Shown: in pieces, positions 7,002 to 14,160 of the stretch | Position numbering within the stretch: the stretch's first letter is position 1 | Layout: every line of letters starts with the position of its first letter | NCBI GenBank assembly: GCA_005882415.1 | Contig: VBAE01000146.1 | Span: forward strand, 1-14,897 | Direction: 5' to 3' | Source: Alphaproteobacteria bacterium | Lineage (GTDB): Bacteria > Pseudomonadota > Alphaproteobacteria > Sphingomonadales > Sphingomonadaceae | DNA length: 14,897 bases | The notes under the pieces: generated by a model | The model's input: the letters and a program-made list of their open reading frames with translations, nothing else | Databases searched by the model: none | Told to the model about the DNA's origin: nothing | Position numbers and translations under genes: made by a program

Positions 7002-7112
7002 AGGCTGGACCCGCGCAAGCGCTTGTGCTTAAGGCGCAACTGCCTGAACGGACGGCCTTCGGCGCTCTCGAGCCGGAGCGGGGACATTCCACCAAGCGGG
7101 AACTCATCGGCA

Positions 7113-8060
7113 ATGGATCTCAAGGGTAGTAAGCTCGTGCTCGTCGGCGGCGCCGGCCTGATCGGCTCGCACACCGCCGACCGCCTCCTCAAGGAGGACG
7201 TGCGCGAAGTCGTGATCTACGACAATATGGTTCGCGGCCGCGCCGAGAATCTCGAAGATGCGCTGAAGGACCCGCGCGTCCGCATCTACGACATCGGCGG
7301 CGACATCCTTCAGACCGACATCCTCGAATCCGCCTTCGACGGTGCCGACGGAGTCTTCCACTTCGCCGCCCTCTGGCTGCTCCAGTGCCACGAATATCCG
7401 CGCTCGGCCTTCGACGTGAACGTGCGCGGCACCTTCAACGTCATGGAAGCCTGCGTGAAGAAGGGCGTGAAGCGCCTCGTCTACTCGTCCTCGGCTTCCG
7501 TCTATGGAGACGCGGTGACCGAGCCGATGACCGAGGACCATCCGTTCAACAACCAGAATTTCTACGGCGCCACCAAGATCGCCGGTGAGGCGATGCTGCG
7601 CGCCTTCCACTATCGCTACGGCCTGGATTTCGTCGGCCTTCGCTACATGAACGTCTACGGTCCGCGGCAGGATTATCGCGGCGCCTACATCGCGGTGATC
7701 ATGAAGATGCTCGACGCGATCGATCGCGGCGACAGCCCCACCATCCTCGGCGACGGCTCCGAGGCGTTCGATTTCGTCGCGGTCGAGGATTGCGGCCTTG
7801 CCAACGTCCGAGCGATGCAGGCGAGCGCTACCGACCGCTTCTACAATGTCGGCACCGGCAAGCGCACATCGCTGAAAGAGCTCGCCGAGATGCTGATCGA
7901 GCTCACCGGTTCGTCCAAGCCCGTCACCTACGCCCCGCGCAGCACCGCGACTTTGGTCCGCAACCGCATCGGCTCCCCGGTGCGCGCGTCGGAGGAGATC
8001 GGCTTCGACGCCGAGGTGGAGCTTCGCGAAGGCCTGCAGCGGCTGATCGCCTGGCGCGCG
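7113..8060 (+). repeat. Direct repeat copy A (epimerase paralogue flanking asnB)
   Basis: Aligned at a constant offset of 2926 bases with copy B at 10039-10986. Near-identical blocks include 7353-7395 against 10279-10321 (43 bases, two mismatches) and 7767-7794 against 10693-10720 (28 identical bases). Confidence 0.75.
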
Positions 8061-8114
8061 GCGCACAAGAGCGAGGTCGAGGCCCGCCGCAACGCGATGG
8101 GGTTCCAGGCCTAG
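7113..8114 (+). CDS. NAD-dependent sugar epimerase/dehydratase (extended SDR), copy 1
   Basis: A 333-residue extended short-chain dehydrogenase. It has the NAD-binding glycine motif GGAGLIG (12-18), Asp37 in IYDNMVRG at the end of the second strand (the usual adenine-ribose contact), SSSASVYG (125-132) and the catalytic Tyr151-x3-Lys155 in FYGATK. Segments such as LRYMNVYGPRQ and FDFVAVEDCGLANV are typical of UDP-hexose(-uronate) 4-epimerases. In this setting a C4 epimerase of a UDP-diacetamido-uronic acid (compare Bordetella WbmG or Pseudomonas WbpP) is a reasonable guess, but the substrate is not shown. The start is ATG 7113, where alignment with its paralogue at 10021 begins to hold. The 111-base gap before it has no clear promoter, and the Shine-Dalgarno is weak. 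It ends three bases before asnB. Confidence 0.88.
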   Translation: MDLKGSKLVLVGGAGLIGSHTADRLLKEDVREVVIYDNMVRGRAENLEDALKDPRVRIYDIGGDILQTDILESAFDGADGVFHFAALWLLQCHEYPRSAFDVNVRGTFNVMEACVKKGVKRLVYSSSASVYGDAVTEPMTEDHPFNNQNFYGATKIAGEAMLRAFHYRYGLDFVGLRYMNVYGPRQDYRGAYIAVIMKMLDAIDRGDSPTILGDGSEAFDFVAVEDCGLANVRAMQASATDRFYNVGTGKRTSLKELAEMLIELTGSSKPVTYAPRSTATLVRNRIGSPVRASEEIGFDAEVELREGLQRLIAWRAAHKSEVEARRNAMGFQA

Positions 8115-8117
8115 GCC

Positions 8118-9995
8118 ATGTGCGGCATCGCGGGCCTCATCCAGCTCGACGGCTCGCCGGTCTCGCCTGCGATCCTGCAGCGCATGACCGACGCCGTCCG
8201 CCACCGCGGGCCGGACGGCGAGGGCCATTGGATCGAGGGCAATGTCGGCATCGGCCACCGCCGGCTGGCGATCATCGACCTGTCGCCGGCCGGCCACCAG
8301 CCGATGGTCAGCGCCGACCATCGCTACGTCCTGACCTATAACGGCGAGATCTACAATTTCCGCGAGCTCCAGGCGGAGCTCCAGGCCAAGGGATACTGGT
8401 TCCGCTCGAAGTGCGACAGCGAGGTCGTGCTCAACGCCCTGGCGGAATGGGGGCCGAAGGCGCTCGACCGGTTCAACGGCATGTTCGCTTTGGTGCTGTG
8501 GGACCGCAAGGAGAAGAAGCTCCTCCTCGCCCGCGACCGCTACGGCATCAAGCCGCTCTACACCTGCCGCTGGGGCGGAAGCTTCGCCTTCGGATCGGAG
8601 CAGAAGGCGATCACCGCCATTCCCGGGTTCGAGACCCGGATGGACCGCAAGGCGCTGCTGGAATATTTCACCTTCCAGAACATCTTCACCGACCGCACCC
8701 TGATCGAGGGGATGGAGCTTCTCCCGGCCGGCCATTATGCAACGCTCGACCTGTCGGAGCCCTCGCCCGAGCTGAAGCGCGTCCAGTACTGGGATTTCGA
8801 CTTCCGCCAGCCGACCGGCAAGGCGGACGTCCGCGAATATCGCGAGGAGCTGGACCGATTGTTCCAGCAGGCCGTCTCGCGCCAGCTGATCACCGACGTC
8901 GAATTGGGCTCCTATCTGTCGGGCGGCATGGATTCGGGCTCGATCACCGCGATCGCGGCCAAGTCCTTCCCATACCTCAAGACCTTCACCTGCGGCTTCG
9001 ACTTGAGTTCCGCCTCGGGCATCGAGCTCGCCTTCGACGAGCGATCGAAGGCCGAGGCGATGTCCTACCATTTCAAGACCGAACATTATGAGATGGTGCT
9101 GAAGGCCGGCGACATGGAGCGGTCGATGCCGACCCTCGCCTGGCACCTCGAAGAGCCGCGGGTCGGGCAGAGCTACCCCAATTTCTACGCGGCCAAGCTC
9201 GCGTCCAAATTCGTCAAGGTGGTGCTGAGCGGCGCCGGCGGCGACGAGCTCTTCGGCGGCTATCCCTGGCGCTATTACCGCGCGGTCCTGAACCACAGCT
9301 TCGACGATTATGTCGAGAAATATTACCAATTCTGGCAGCGGCTGGTCGACGACCAGAGGCTGAAGCGGATGTTCGCTCCGATCGCGTCCGACGTCGCCGA
9401 CGTCGACACCCGCGCGATCTTCCGCGGCGTCTTCCGCCATCACCAGGAGGGGCTGGAAGGCCCCGAGGACTATATCAACCATTCGCTCTATTTCGAGGCC
9501 AAGACCTTCCTCCACGGCCTGCTGGTGGTCGAGGACAAGCTCTCCATGGCGCACAGCCTGGAGAGCCGGGTGCCCTTCCTCGACAACGATCTGGTCGATT
9601 TCGCGATGGCCTGCCCGGTCGAGCTCAAGCTCAACAACCTGTCGGAAGTGATGCGCCTCAACGAGAACGAGCCGGGCGACAAGCAGGCGAAGTTCTTCAA
9701 GAAGACCCGCGACGGCAAGCAGATCCTGCGCGACGTCATGGCCCGCCATATTCCGGAAGACGTCACCAGGGCGGAGAAGCAGGGCTTCTCGGCGCCCGAC
9801 GAAAGCTGGTTCAAGGGCGAAAGCATCGATTTCGTGCGCCGGACTCTGCTCAACCGCAACGCAAAGGTGTACGACTTCCTCGACCATGACGAGACGGTCG
9901 GGCTGGTCGGCGAGCATCTCTCCGGCGAGCGCAACCACCGCCTCGCCATCTGGTCGCTCCTCAGCATCGAGGAGTGGTGCAATCAATATCAATAG
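8118..9995 (+). CDS. asnB: AsnB-type glutamine amidotransferase (asparagine synthase family), probably a sugar-uronate amidase-forming enzyme
   Basis: A 625-residue class II glutamine amidotransferase. The catalytic Cys2 is exposed after Met removal (MCGIAGL), and HRRLAIIDLS and YNGEIYNF (74-81) form the glutaminase site. The C-terminal ATP-pyrophosphatase domain has the PP-loop SGGMDS (268-273), and SGAGGDELFGGY appears further on. The family activates a carboxylate as an acyl-AMP and transfers ammonia from glutamine. Inside O-antigen clusters such proteins (WbpS in Pseudomonas, WbmI in Bordetella) are thought to amidate uronic acids to uronamides. Its place between two sugar epimerases and near wlbA/wlbB supports that role here over free asparagine synthesis. 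It starts three bases after the first epimerase's stop and ends 25 bases before the second epimerase, so the three are almost certainly co-transcribed. The family is certain and the substrate inferred. Confidence 0.9.
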   Translation: MCGIAGLIQLDGSPVSPAILQRMTDAVRHRGPDGEGHWIEGNVGIGHRRLAIIDLSPAGHQPMVSADHRYVLTYNGEIYNFRELQAELQAKGYWFRSKCDSEVVLNALAEWGPKALDRFNGMFALVLWDRKEKKLLLARDRYGIKPLYTCRWGGSFAFGSEQKAITAIPGFETRMDRKALLEYFTFQNIFTDRTLIEGMELLPAGHYATLDLSEPSPELKRVQYWDFDFRQPTGKADVREYREELDRLFQQAVSRQLITDVELGSYLSGGMDSGSITAIAAKSFPYLKTFTCGFDLSSASGIELAFDERSKAEAMSYHFKTEHYEMVLKAGDMERSMPTLAWHLEEPRVGQSYPNFYAAKLASKFVKVVLSGAGGDELFGGYPWRYYRAVLNHSFDDYVEKYYQFWQRLVDDQRLKRMFAPIASDVADVDTRAIFRGVFRHHQEGLEGPEDYINHSLYFEAKTFLHGLLVVEDKLSMAHSLESRVPFLDNDLVDFAMACPVELKLNNLSEVMRLNENEPGDKQAKFFKKTRDGKQILRDVMARHIPEDVTRAEKQGFSAPDESWFKGESIDFVRRTLLNRNAKVYDFLDHDETVGLVGEHLSGERNHRLAIWSLLSIEEWCNQYQ

Positions 9996-10020
9996 CCGGT
10001 CTGGCGGGGGCGTACCGGAA

Positions 10021-11025
10021 ATGGAATTGAAGGCCGGAACCGATCTGAAAGGGCGCAAGCTGGTGCTGATCGGCGGCGGCGGCCTGATCGGCTCGCACAC
10101 GGTCGACCGGCTGCTCGCCGAGGACCCGGCCGAGATACTGATCTACGGCAGCGGCGGGAGCGGCGCTCCCCGCAATCTCAAGCAGGCGCTGAAGGACCCC
10201 CGGGTCAAGCTGTTCGGCATGGGCGGAGACGTCATGCGCCGGGATATGCTGGCCAAGGCGCTGGAGGGTGCCGACACCGTCTTCCATTTCGCCGCGCTCT
10301 GGCTGCTCCAGTGCCACGAATTCCCCGAGGCCGCGTTCGAGGTGAACGTCGAGGGCAGCTTCAACGTGATGGAGGCCTGCGTGCGCCAGGGGGTGCGGAA
10401 GCTGGTCTTCTCCTCCTCGCGCTCGCTCTACGGCGACGCGATCGAAGAGAGGATCGACGAGGACCATCCGCTCGCCAGCGAGAATCTCTACGGCGCGACC
10501 AAGATCGCCGCCGAGGCGATGCTCCGCGCCTTCCACCATCGCTACGGGCTCGATTACGCCACCCTGCGCTACTTCAACGTCTACGGGCCGCGGCAGGCTT
10601 ACAGGGGCCCATACATCAACGTGATTATGAAGATGCTGAACGCCCTCGACGAGGGCCGGGGGCCGACGATCATGGGCGACGGTTCGGAAGCCTTCGATTT
10701 CGTCGCGGTCGAGGATTGCGCGCTGGCCAACGTCCGCGCGGCGAAGTCGGACGCCACCGACCGCGCTTATAATGTCGCGACGGGCAAGGCGACCTCGCTC
10801 CGCGAGCTTGCCGAGCTTTTGATCGAGCTCACCGGCTCGCAGGCCGAGATCAACTATTTGCCGCGGAGCGCCGCGACGAGCGTCAGGAGCTCGGTGGGGT
10901 CGCCCCACCGCGCGGCGGCGGAGATGGGCTTTACCGCCGAGGTGCCGCTGCGCGAGGGGCTGGAGCGGCTGATCGCCTGGCGCAAGGCGGACATGGCGGA
11001 CGGTCCGGTGGACCGCCTCCCTTGA
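10021..11025 (+). CDS. Sugar epimerase/dehydratase (extended SDR), copy 2, lacking the usual NAD aspartate
   Basis: A 334-residue paralogue of the protein at 7113. The two align without gaps over nearly their full length, by eye about two thirds identical, and this copy has six extra N-terminal residues. The glycine motif is GGGGLIG (18-24), and the active-site pair Tyr157-x3-Lys161 (LYGATK) is intact. SSSRSLYG replaces SSSASVYG. The position of Asp37 in copy 1 is Gly43 here, within IYGSGGSGAP. Loss of this acidic residue often goes with NADPH preference or altered cofactor binding in SDR enzymes. The start ATG 10021 is preferred because the upstream part of the open frame lies inside asnB; the Shine-Dalgarno is weak. 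Possible roles are a second epimerisation of the same uronic acid, action on the amidated product, or a reductase-like activity. Confidence 0.86.
   Translation: MELKAGTDLKGRKLVLIGGGGLIGSHTVDRLLAEDPAEILIYGSGGSGAPRNLKQALKDPRVKLFGMGGDVMRRDMLAKALEGADTVFHFAALWLLQCHEFPEAAFEVNVEGSFNVMEACVRQGVRKLVFSSSRSLYGDAIEERIDEDHPLASENLYGATKIAAEAMLRAFHHRYGLDYATLRYFNVYGPRQAYRGPYINVIMKMLNALDEGRGPTIMGDGSEAFDFVAVEDCALANVRAAKSDATDRAYNVATGKATSLRELAELLIELTGSQAEINYLPRSAATSVRSSVGSPHRAAAEMGFTAEVPLREGLERLIAWRKADMADGPVDRLP
10039..10986 (+). repeat. Direct repeat copy B (epimerase paralogue flanking asnB)
   Basis: Partner of copy A, in the same orientation, with asnB between them. It arose by gene duplication rather than from a mobile element: no terminal inverted repeats or transposase are seen. 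Confidence 0.75.
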
Positions 11026-11095
11026 CGCCGGCTGGCGACAGCATAGGGCGGCCTGAACCCCAGGCGGCAGCAACCGCTCGCTACTTCAACAGGTC

Positions 11096-11099
11096 GAGG
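11096..11099 (+). promoter_or_regulatory. Shine-Dalgarno site deciding the deacetylase-like gene's GTG start
   Basis: GAGG, five bases before the GTG at 11105. It supports that start over any later ATG. Confidence 0.55.
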
Positions 11100-11104
11100 C
11101 CATC

Positions 11105-11803
11105 GTGAACGACGTTTCCCTCACTTTCGACAGCGAAGGCTACACCCACGTCCTTCGTACCGCCCTGGCTCGCGGTTACTGGACTGGGCCGCTATGCGAA
11201 GCGCGCGCGGCGCCGGGCCCGGCGCTGGTCCTTCGCCACGATGTCGATTTCTCGCTGGAACGTGCGGTGGCGATGGCGGAGCTGGAGGCCGCTCTCGGCG
11301 TCCGGTCGACCTATCTGGTGATGACGACCAGCCCCTTTTATAACCCGTTCGCGCCGCCGGTGGCTCAGTTCCGCACCGAGCGCGACCTGATGGGCGCGGC
11401 CGCCGGAGCGCCCGTGAGGACCGCTTCCCAGCACATCCCGACGCACACACCCCTCTTCGACGTCTCCGCCCATGTCGAACTCGAGGCCTATTCCCGCGCG
11501 CTGGTGGACCGCTACCGCTACGTCTCGGACAGCAGCATGCTCTGGCGCGAGACGACTCCCCTGGAGCTGATCCAGAGCGGGATCGACGTCTATTTCCTGT
11601 CACACCCCATATGGTGGATGTCGCCCGGCAAATCCCAGAACGAGAAGCTCCAGTTCGCCTCCGAGGAGCTGCAGGAGTGCATCGCCGGCGAGATGGAAGG
11701 CCAGAAGGACTATCTCAAGGTGCTCATCGCCGGCAGGGCCAAGGCCGATCCCGCATTTCTGAAGCGAATGGGCTGGAGCCCGCAGGGCGGAGGCGCCCAG
11801 TGA
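11105..11803 (+). CDS. Polysaccharide deacetylase-like (NodB-fold) protein, apparently shortened
   Basis: A 232-residue protein starting at GTG (11105) with a GAGG five bases before. It resembles the cytoplasmic polysaccharide-deacetylase-like proteins often seen in O-antigen clusters. RHDVDFS (44-50) matches the first metal-site motif, ATYFV-type strand residues follow at 68-72 (STYLV), then TSPFYNPF (75-82). SVSxHxP-like TASQHIPTH is at 107-115, SDSS at 141-144, and HPIWW at 167-171. The stretch that normally follows FYN and carries the metal-binding (H/S)-x3-H motif is missing: APPVAQF runs straight into the helix before the QH segment. The protein may therefore be inactive, use other ligands, or belong to a variant family. 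It begins 79 bases after the second epimerase, and its stop overlaps the next gene's GTG. No membrane segment or signal peptide is seen. Confidence 0.7.
   Translation: MNDVSLTFDSEGYTHVLRTALARGYWTGPLCEARAAPGPALVLRHDVDFSLERAVAMAELEAALGVRSTYLVMTTSPFYNPFAPPVAQFRTERDLMGAAAGAPVRTASQHIPTHTPLFDVSAHVELEAYSRALVDRYRYVSDSSMLWRETTPLELIQSGIDVYFLSHPIWWMSPGKSQNEKLQFASEELQECIAGEMEGQKDYLKVLIAGRAKADPAFLKRMGWSPQGGGAQ
11789..11793 (+). promoter_or_regulatory. Shine-Dalgarno site deciding the glycosyltransferase GTG start
   Basis: GGAGG, six bases before the GTG at 11800. With the GTGA overlap it argues for re-initiation here and against the upstream in-frame ATG at 11611. Confidence 0.7.
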
Positions 11804-13101
11804 AGACGGCCTGGTGGAAGAGCCTGGCCTGGAATCTTCTCGCGGGGCTCTTCATTCCGGTCTTTTTCATCGCCGCGCTGCTGCCGGCGCGGCGGCGGCT
11901 GTTCGTCTGGGGCAGCACGCCGATCATCGGCAATAAATATTGGTCGGCCGCCGTCGCCGAGACCGGGCGCGAAAGCGTGACGATCATGAGCACGCTCTAC
12001 GCGATCAACCAGCGGGACGATTTCGACCGCTTCTTCGAGGATTTCGCGCCCCGGGGCCTGCCCCATTCGCTTCGCTTCGCCTTGGGCGGCTGCCTCGCCC
12101 TGATCCACGTCCTTCGGCACGCCCGGGTCCTGCACACCTCGTTCGACGGCTTCGCACTCACCCTGACCGCGTTCTGGCGGCTCGAGGCGCTGCTCTTCCG
12201 CCTTGCCGGGATCAAGGTCGTGGTGCTCTCCTACGGCGGCGACGGCTATGTCACCTCACGGGTGGTGGACACGTCGCTGCGCTACGGAATCCTCGCTTGC
12301 TACCCACGTCTCGCGCGGCTCGATGCCTCGATCGCCAAGCGGGTGACCTACTGGTCGGAGCGGGCCGACATCGTGCTCGTCGGGCTGATGATCGACGGTA
12401 TGCCGCGGTGGGACGTCACCACCAACCAGATCTTCATCATGGATACGAGGGCCTGGCGTGGCAAGCCGGCCTATTCGGACAGGGACGGGACGAACGGGAC
12501 GGTCCGGGTGCTGCATAGCCCCAATCATCGCGATGCAAAGGGGACCGAATTCCTGATCGACGCGGTCGAAAGGCTCCGGTCCGAGGGTCTCGACGTCGAA
12601 CTCGTGCTCCTCGAGAAGGTGCCGAACGAGCGGGTGAAGTCGCTCATGCAGGAAGTGGACATCCTGGCCGAGCAGTTCATCTCCACCGGCTACGGGATCA
12701 GCGGCATCGAAGGGCTGGCGTCGGGGCTTCCCGTCATGGCCAATCTCGAGCACGAGGCCTATACGCGGGTCTTCCGGCGCTACGGCTTTCTCGACGAATG
12801 CCCGATCCTCTCGACCTCTCCGGAGAACATGGTGAGGAACCTGAGGATTCTGGTGACCCGTCCCGACCTGCGGCGGGTCCTCGGCCAGGCCAGCCGGCAA
12901 TATGCCGAGAAATACCATTCCTTCGCCGCCGCCCAATATATGTTCGAAGCGATCTACGACCGCATTCTCGACGGGCGCGACGTCGATCTCATAAACCTCT
13001 TTCATCCGCTGAAGTCGCCGTACAATCGGCGCACGCCGATAGTGGAACACCCGCTCGTCGACAGCAAATTGCCCGGCCAGGCAATGGATAGCCTGCGCTA
13101 G
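11800..13101 (+). CDS. Membrane-anchored glycosyltransferase, GT-B/GT4-like
   Basis: A 433-residue protein. It starts at GTG 11800, whose GTGA overlaps the deacetylase stop, with a GGAGG six bases upstream. Residues 11-29 form a hydrophobic, probably membrane-anchoring segment followed by arginines (RRR, 31-33), and a second hydrophobic stretch lies near 92-104. The N-terminal half is divergent. The C-terminal half looks like a GT-B donor-binding domain: VRVLHSPNHRDAKGTEFL (235-252), VELVLLEKVPN (266-276), then STGYGISGIEGLASGLPVM (295-313). That last segment is the GT4-type E-x7-type region, with Glu304 in GIEGLASG. It probably adds one sugar to the undecaprenyl-linked repeat unit at the inner membrane; donor and acceptor are unknown. 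Its TAG overlaps the stop of the convergent lpxD-like gene. Confidence 0.78.
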   Translation: MKTAWWKSLAWNLLAGLFIPVFFIAALLPARRRLFVWGSTPIIGNKYWSAAVAETGRESVTIMSTLYAINQRDDFDRFFEDFAPRGLPHSLRFALGGCLALIHVLRHARVLHTSFDGFALTLTAFWRLEALLFRLAGIKVVVLSYGGDGYVTSRVVDTSLRYGILACYPRLARLDASIAKRVTYWSERADIVLVGLMIDGMPRWDVTTNQIFIMDTRAWRGKPAYSDRDGTNGTVRVLHSPNHRDAKGTEFLIDAVERLRSEGLDVELVLLEKVPNERVKSLMQEVDILAEQFISTGYGISGIEGLASGLPVMANLEHEAYTRVFRRYGFLDECPILSTSPENMVRNLRILVTRPDLRRVLGQASRQYAEKYHSFAAAQYMFEAIYDRILDGRDVDLINLFHPLKSPYNRRTPIVEHPLVDSKLPGQAMDSLR

Positions 13102-14045
13102 GGGATCAGCTTCTTCAGCGCTGCTCGCGTGGCCTTGAATTCCGCGTCCGACTGCGCGGGGAAGCCCATTACGACCTGTCCGTCGGGCACCGACTTGGTC
13201 ACGACCGCGGAAAGGCCGACCAGCGTGTCGGATCCGATCGACACGCGGTCGATGATCACCGCCGCCGGCGCGATCCAGGCGCGGTCGCCGATCTTGACGC
13301 TGCCGCCGATCATCGCCTGTGCGATAACCGCGGAATCCCGGCCGACGACGACGTTGTGCGCGATGTGAATCTGGTTGTCGATGCGCGCGCCCCGCTTGAG
13401 CAGCGTATCGCCCAGCGTGCCCCGGTCGATGCTGGTGTTGGATCCGATCTCGACATCGTCTTCGATGACGACGCCGCCGATATGGGGGAATTTCTCCAGC
13501 TCGCCGGACTCGTTCTTCTCATAGCCGAAACCGTCGGCCCCGATCACAGTGCCCGAGTTGATGGTTACGTTGCGGCCCACCCTCACTCCGGAATAGAGCG
13601 CCACATGGCTGTGGATCACCGTGCCTGCCCCGATCCGGCAGCCGGCGCCGATCGAACAGAAGGCGCCGACATGGGCGGTCGGATCGACCTCCGCGGACGG
13701 GTCGACGGCGGCGGTCGGGTGGATGCCGGGTGAAGGCCTGGCCAGAGCGAAATGGTTGCGCACCGCGCGCAGGAAAGCGAGCCGCGGATTCTCGGCGACC
13801 AGCAGAGTCGTGCGATCGGCACCCACGGCGTCGGCGACCGTGGCGCTGCAGACGAGAATTGCTCCGTCGACGCCGGCCATCAGCTCCGCAATCGCATCCG
13901 CACGCGCGCTTGCGGCGGCGAAGCTCAGGCAGCCAGCGCCCGCCGAGCCGATCGGTCCAACCGTCAGGATCGGCCGGTCGGGGTCGCCGATCAGGTGATC
14001 TATGCCGGATCCGGGCTGGTTCTTGACGTCGCTGGCTGTGAGCAT
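13098..14045 (-). CDS. lpxD: LpxD-like UDP-3-O-acylglucosamine N-acyltransferase paralogue
   Basis: A protein of 315 residues from ATG 14045; an upstream GTG at 14072 would add nine residues but has a poorly spaced GGAG. The N-terminal LpxD uridine-binding domain is present in short form (IGDPDRPILTVGPIGSAGAG, then LLVAENPRLAFLR). A long left-handed beta-helix of hexapeptide repeats follows. It includes the family marks GADGFGY, HIGGVVIEDDVEIGSNTSID, RGTLGDT and IDNQIHIAHNVVVG, whose IAHN histidine is the LpxD catalytic base. It ends in a short helix instead of a longer tail. LpxD adds a hydroxyacyl chain to the 2-amino group of UDP-3-O-acylglucosamine in lipid A synthesis. It stands alone on the minus strand, with no bamA, fabZ or lpxA neighbour visible, so it may be a second copy that acylates a locus-specific amino sugar. 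Confidence 0.83.
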   Translation of the reverse strand: MLTASDVKNQPGSGIDHLIGDPDRPILTVGPIGSAGAGCLSFAAASARADAIAELMAGVDGAILVCSATVADAVGADRTTLLVAENPRLAFLRAVRNHFALARPSPGIHPTAAVDPSAEVDPTAHVGAFCSIGAGCRIGAGTVIHSHVALYSGVRVGRNVTINSGTVIGADGFGYEKNESGELEKFPHIGGVVIEDDVEIGSNTSIDRGTLGDTLLKRGARIDNQIHIAHNVVVGRDSAVIAQAMIGGSVKIGDRAWIAPAAVIIDRVSIGSDTLVGLSAVVTKSVPDGQVVMGFPAQSDAEFKATRAALKKLIP

Positions 14046-14066
14046 AGTCGTCTCGCAAATGAGGTT

Positions 14067-14094
14067 TTGCACTTCTCCGTGCCCGACCTATAGC
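14067..14094 (+). promoter_or_regulatory. Candidate promoter for the flippase gene
   Basis: TTGCAC (14067-14072), 16 bases, then TATAGC (14089-14094), giving a leader of about 60 bases before the ATG at 14161. Both boxes are imperfect. Its -10 shares the CTATAG with the opposing candidate. Confidence 0.35.
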
Positions 14095-14113
14095 TGCTGC
14101 GTCCGGTCCTCAA
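14087..14113 (-). promoter_or_regulatory. Candidate promoter for the lpxD-like gene
   Basis: On the minus strand, TTGAGG (plus 14108-14113), 15 bases, then TATAGG (plus 14087-14092). Transcription from here would start near 14080 and reach the ATG at 14045 with a leader of about 35 bases. Confidence 0.3.
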
Positions 14114-14160
14114 CAGGCCCTTCCATCAAGGCTGCGCCGCGGCCCAGCGAGCGTTAGACG

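Noticed and set aside
7013..7028. A near-perfect 16-base palindrome around CAAGCGCTTG, in the gap before the first epimerase
   Set aside because: It could be an operator or a weak hairpin, but it has no loop or T-run for a terminator, and a single short palindrome in GC-rich DNA is expected by chance.
8108..8117. The perfect palindrome GGCCTAGGCC over the stop codon before asnB
   Set aside because: A short, likely chance palindrome, constrained by the Gln-Ala-stop codons; no second copy was seen.
7104..10100. A 998-codon open frame on the minus strand across the epimerase-asnB-epimerase region
   Set aside because: It is exactly antisense to three well-supported genes, and its translation is low-complexity (rich in A, V, E, L and H). 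It is a by-product of high GC at third codon positions.
11022..11050. TTGACG as a -35 box before the deacetylase-like gene
   Set aside because: No acceptable -10 lies at 16-18 bases; CATAGG is only 14 bases away.
11611..11799. N-terminal extension of the glycosyltransferase from ATG 11611
   Set aside because: It would lie out of frame inside the deacetylase-like gene, and its translation is arginine-rich; the GTG at 11800 has a good GGAGG and begins just before the membrane segment.
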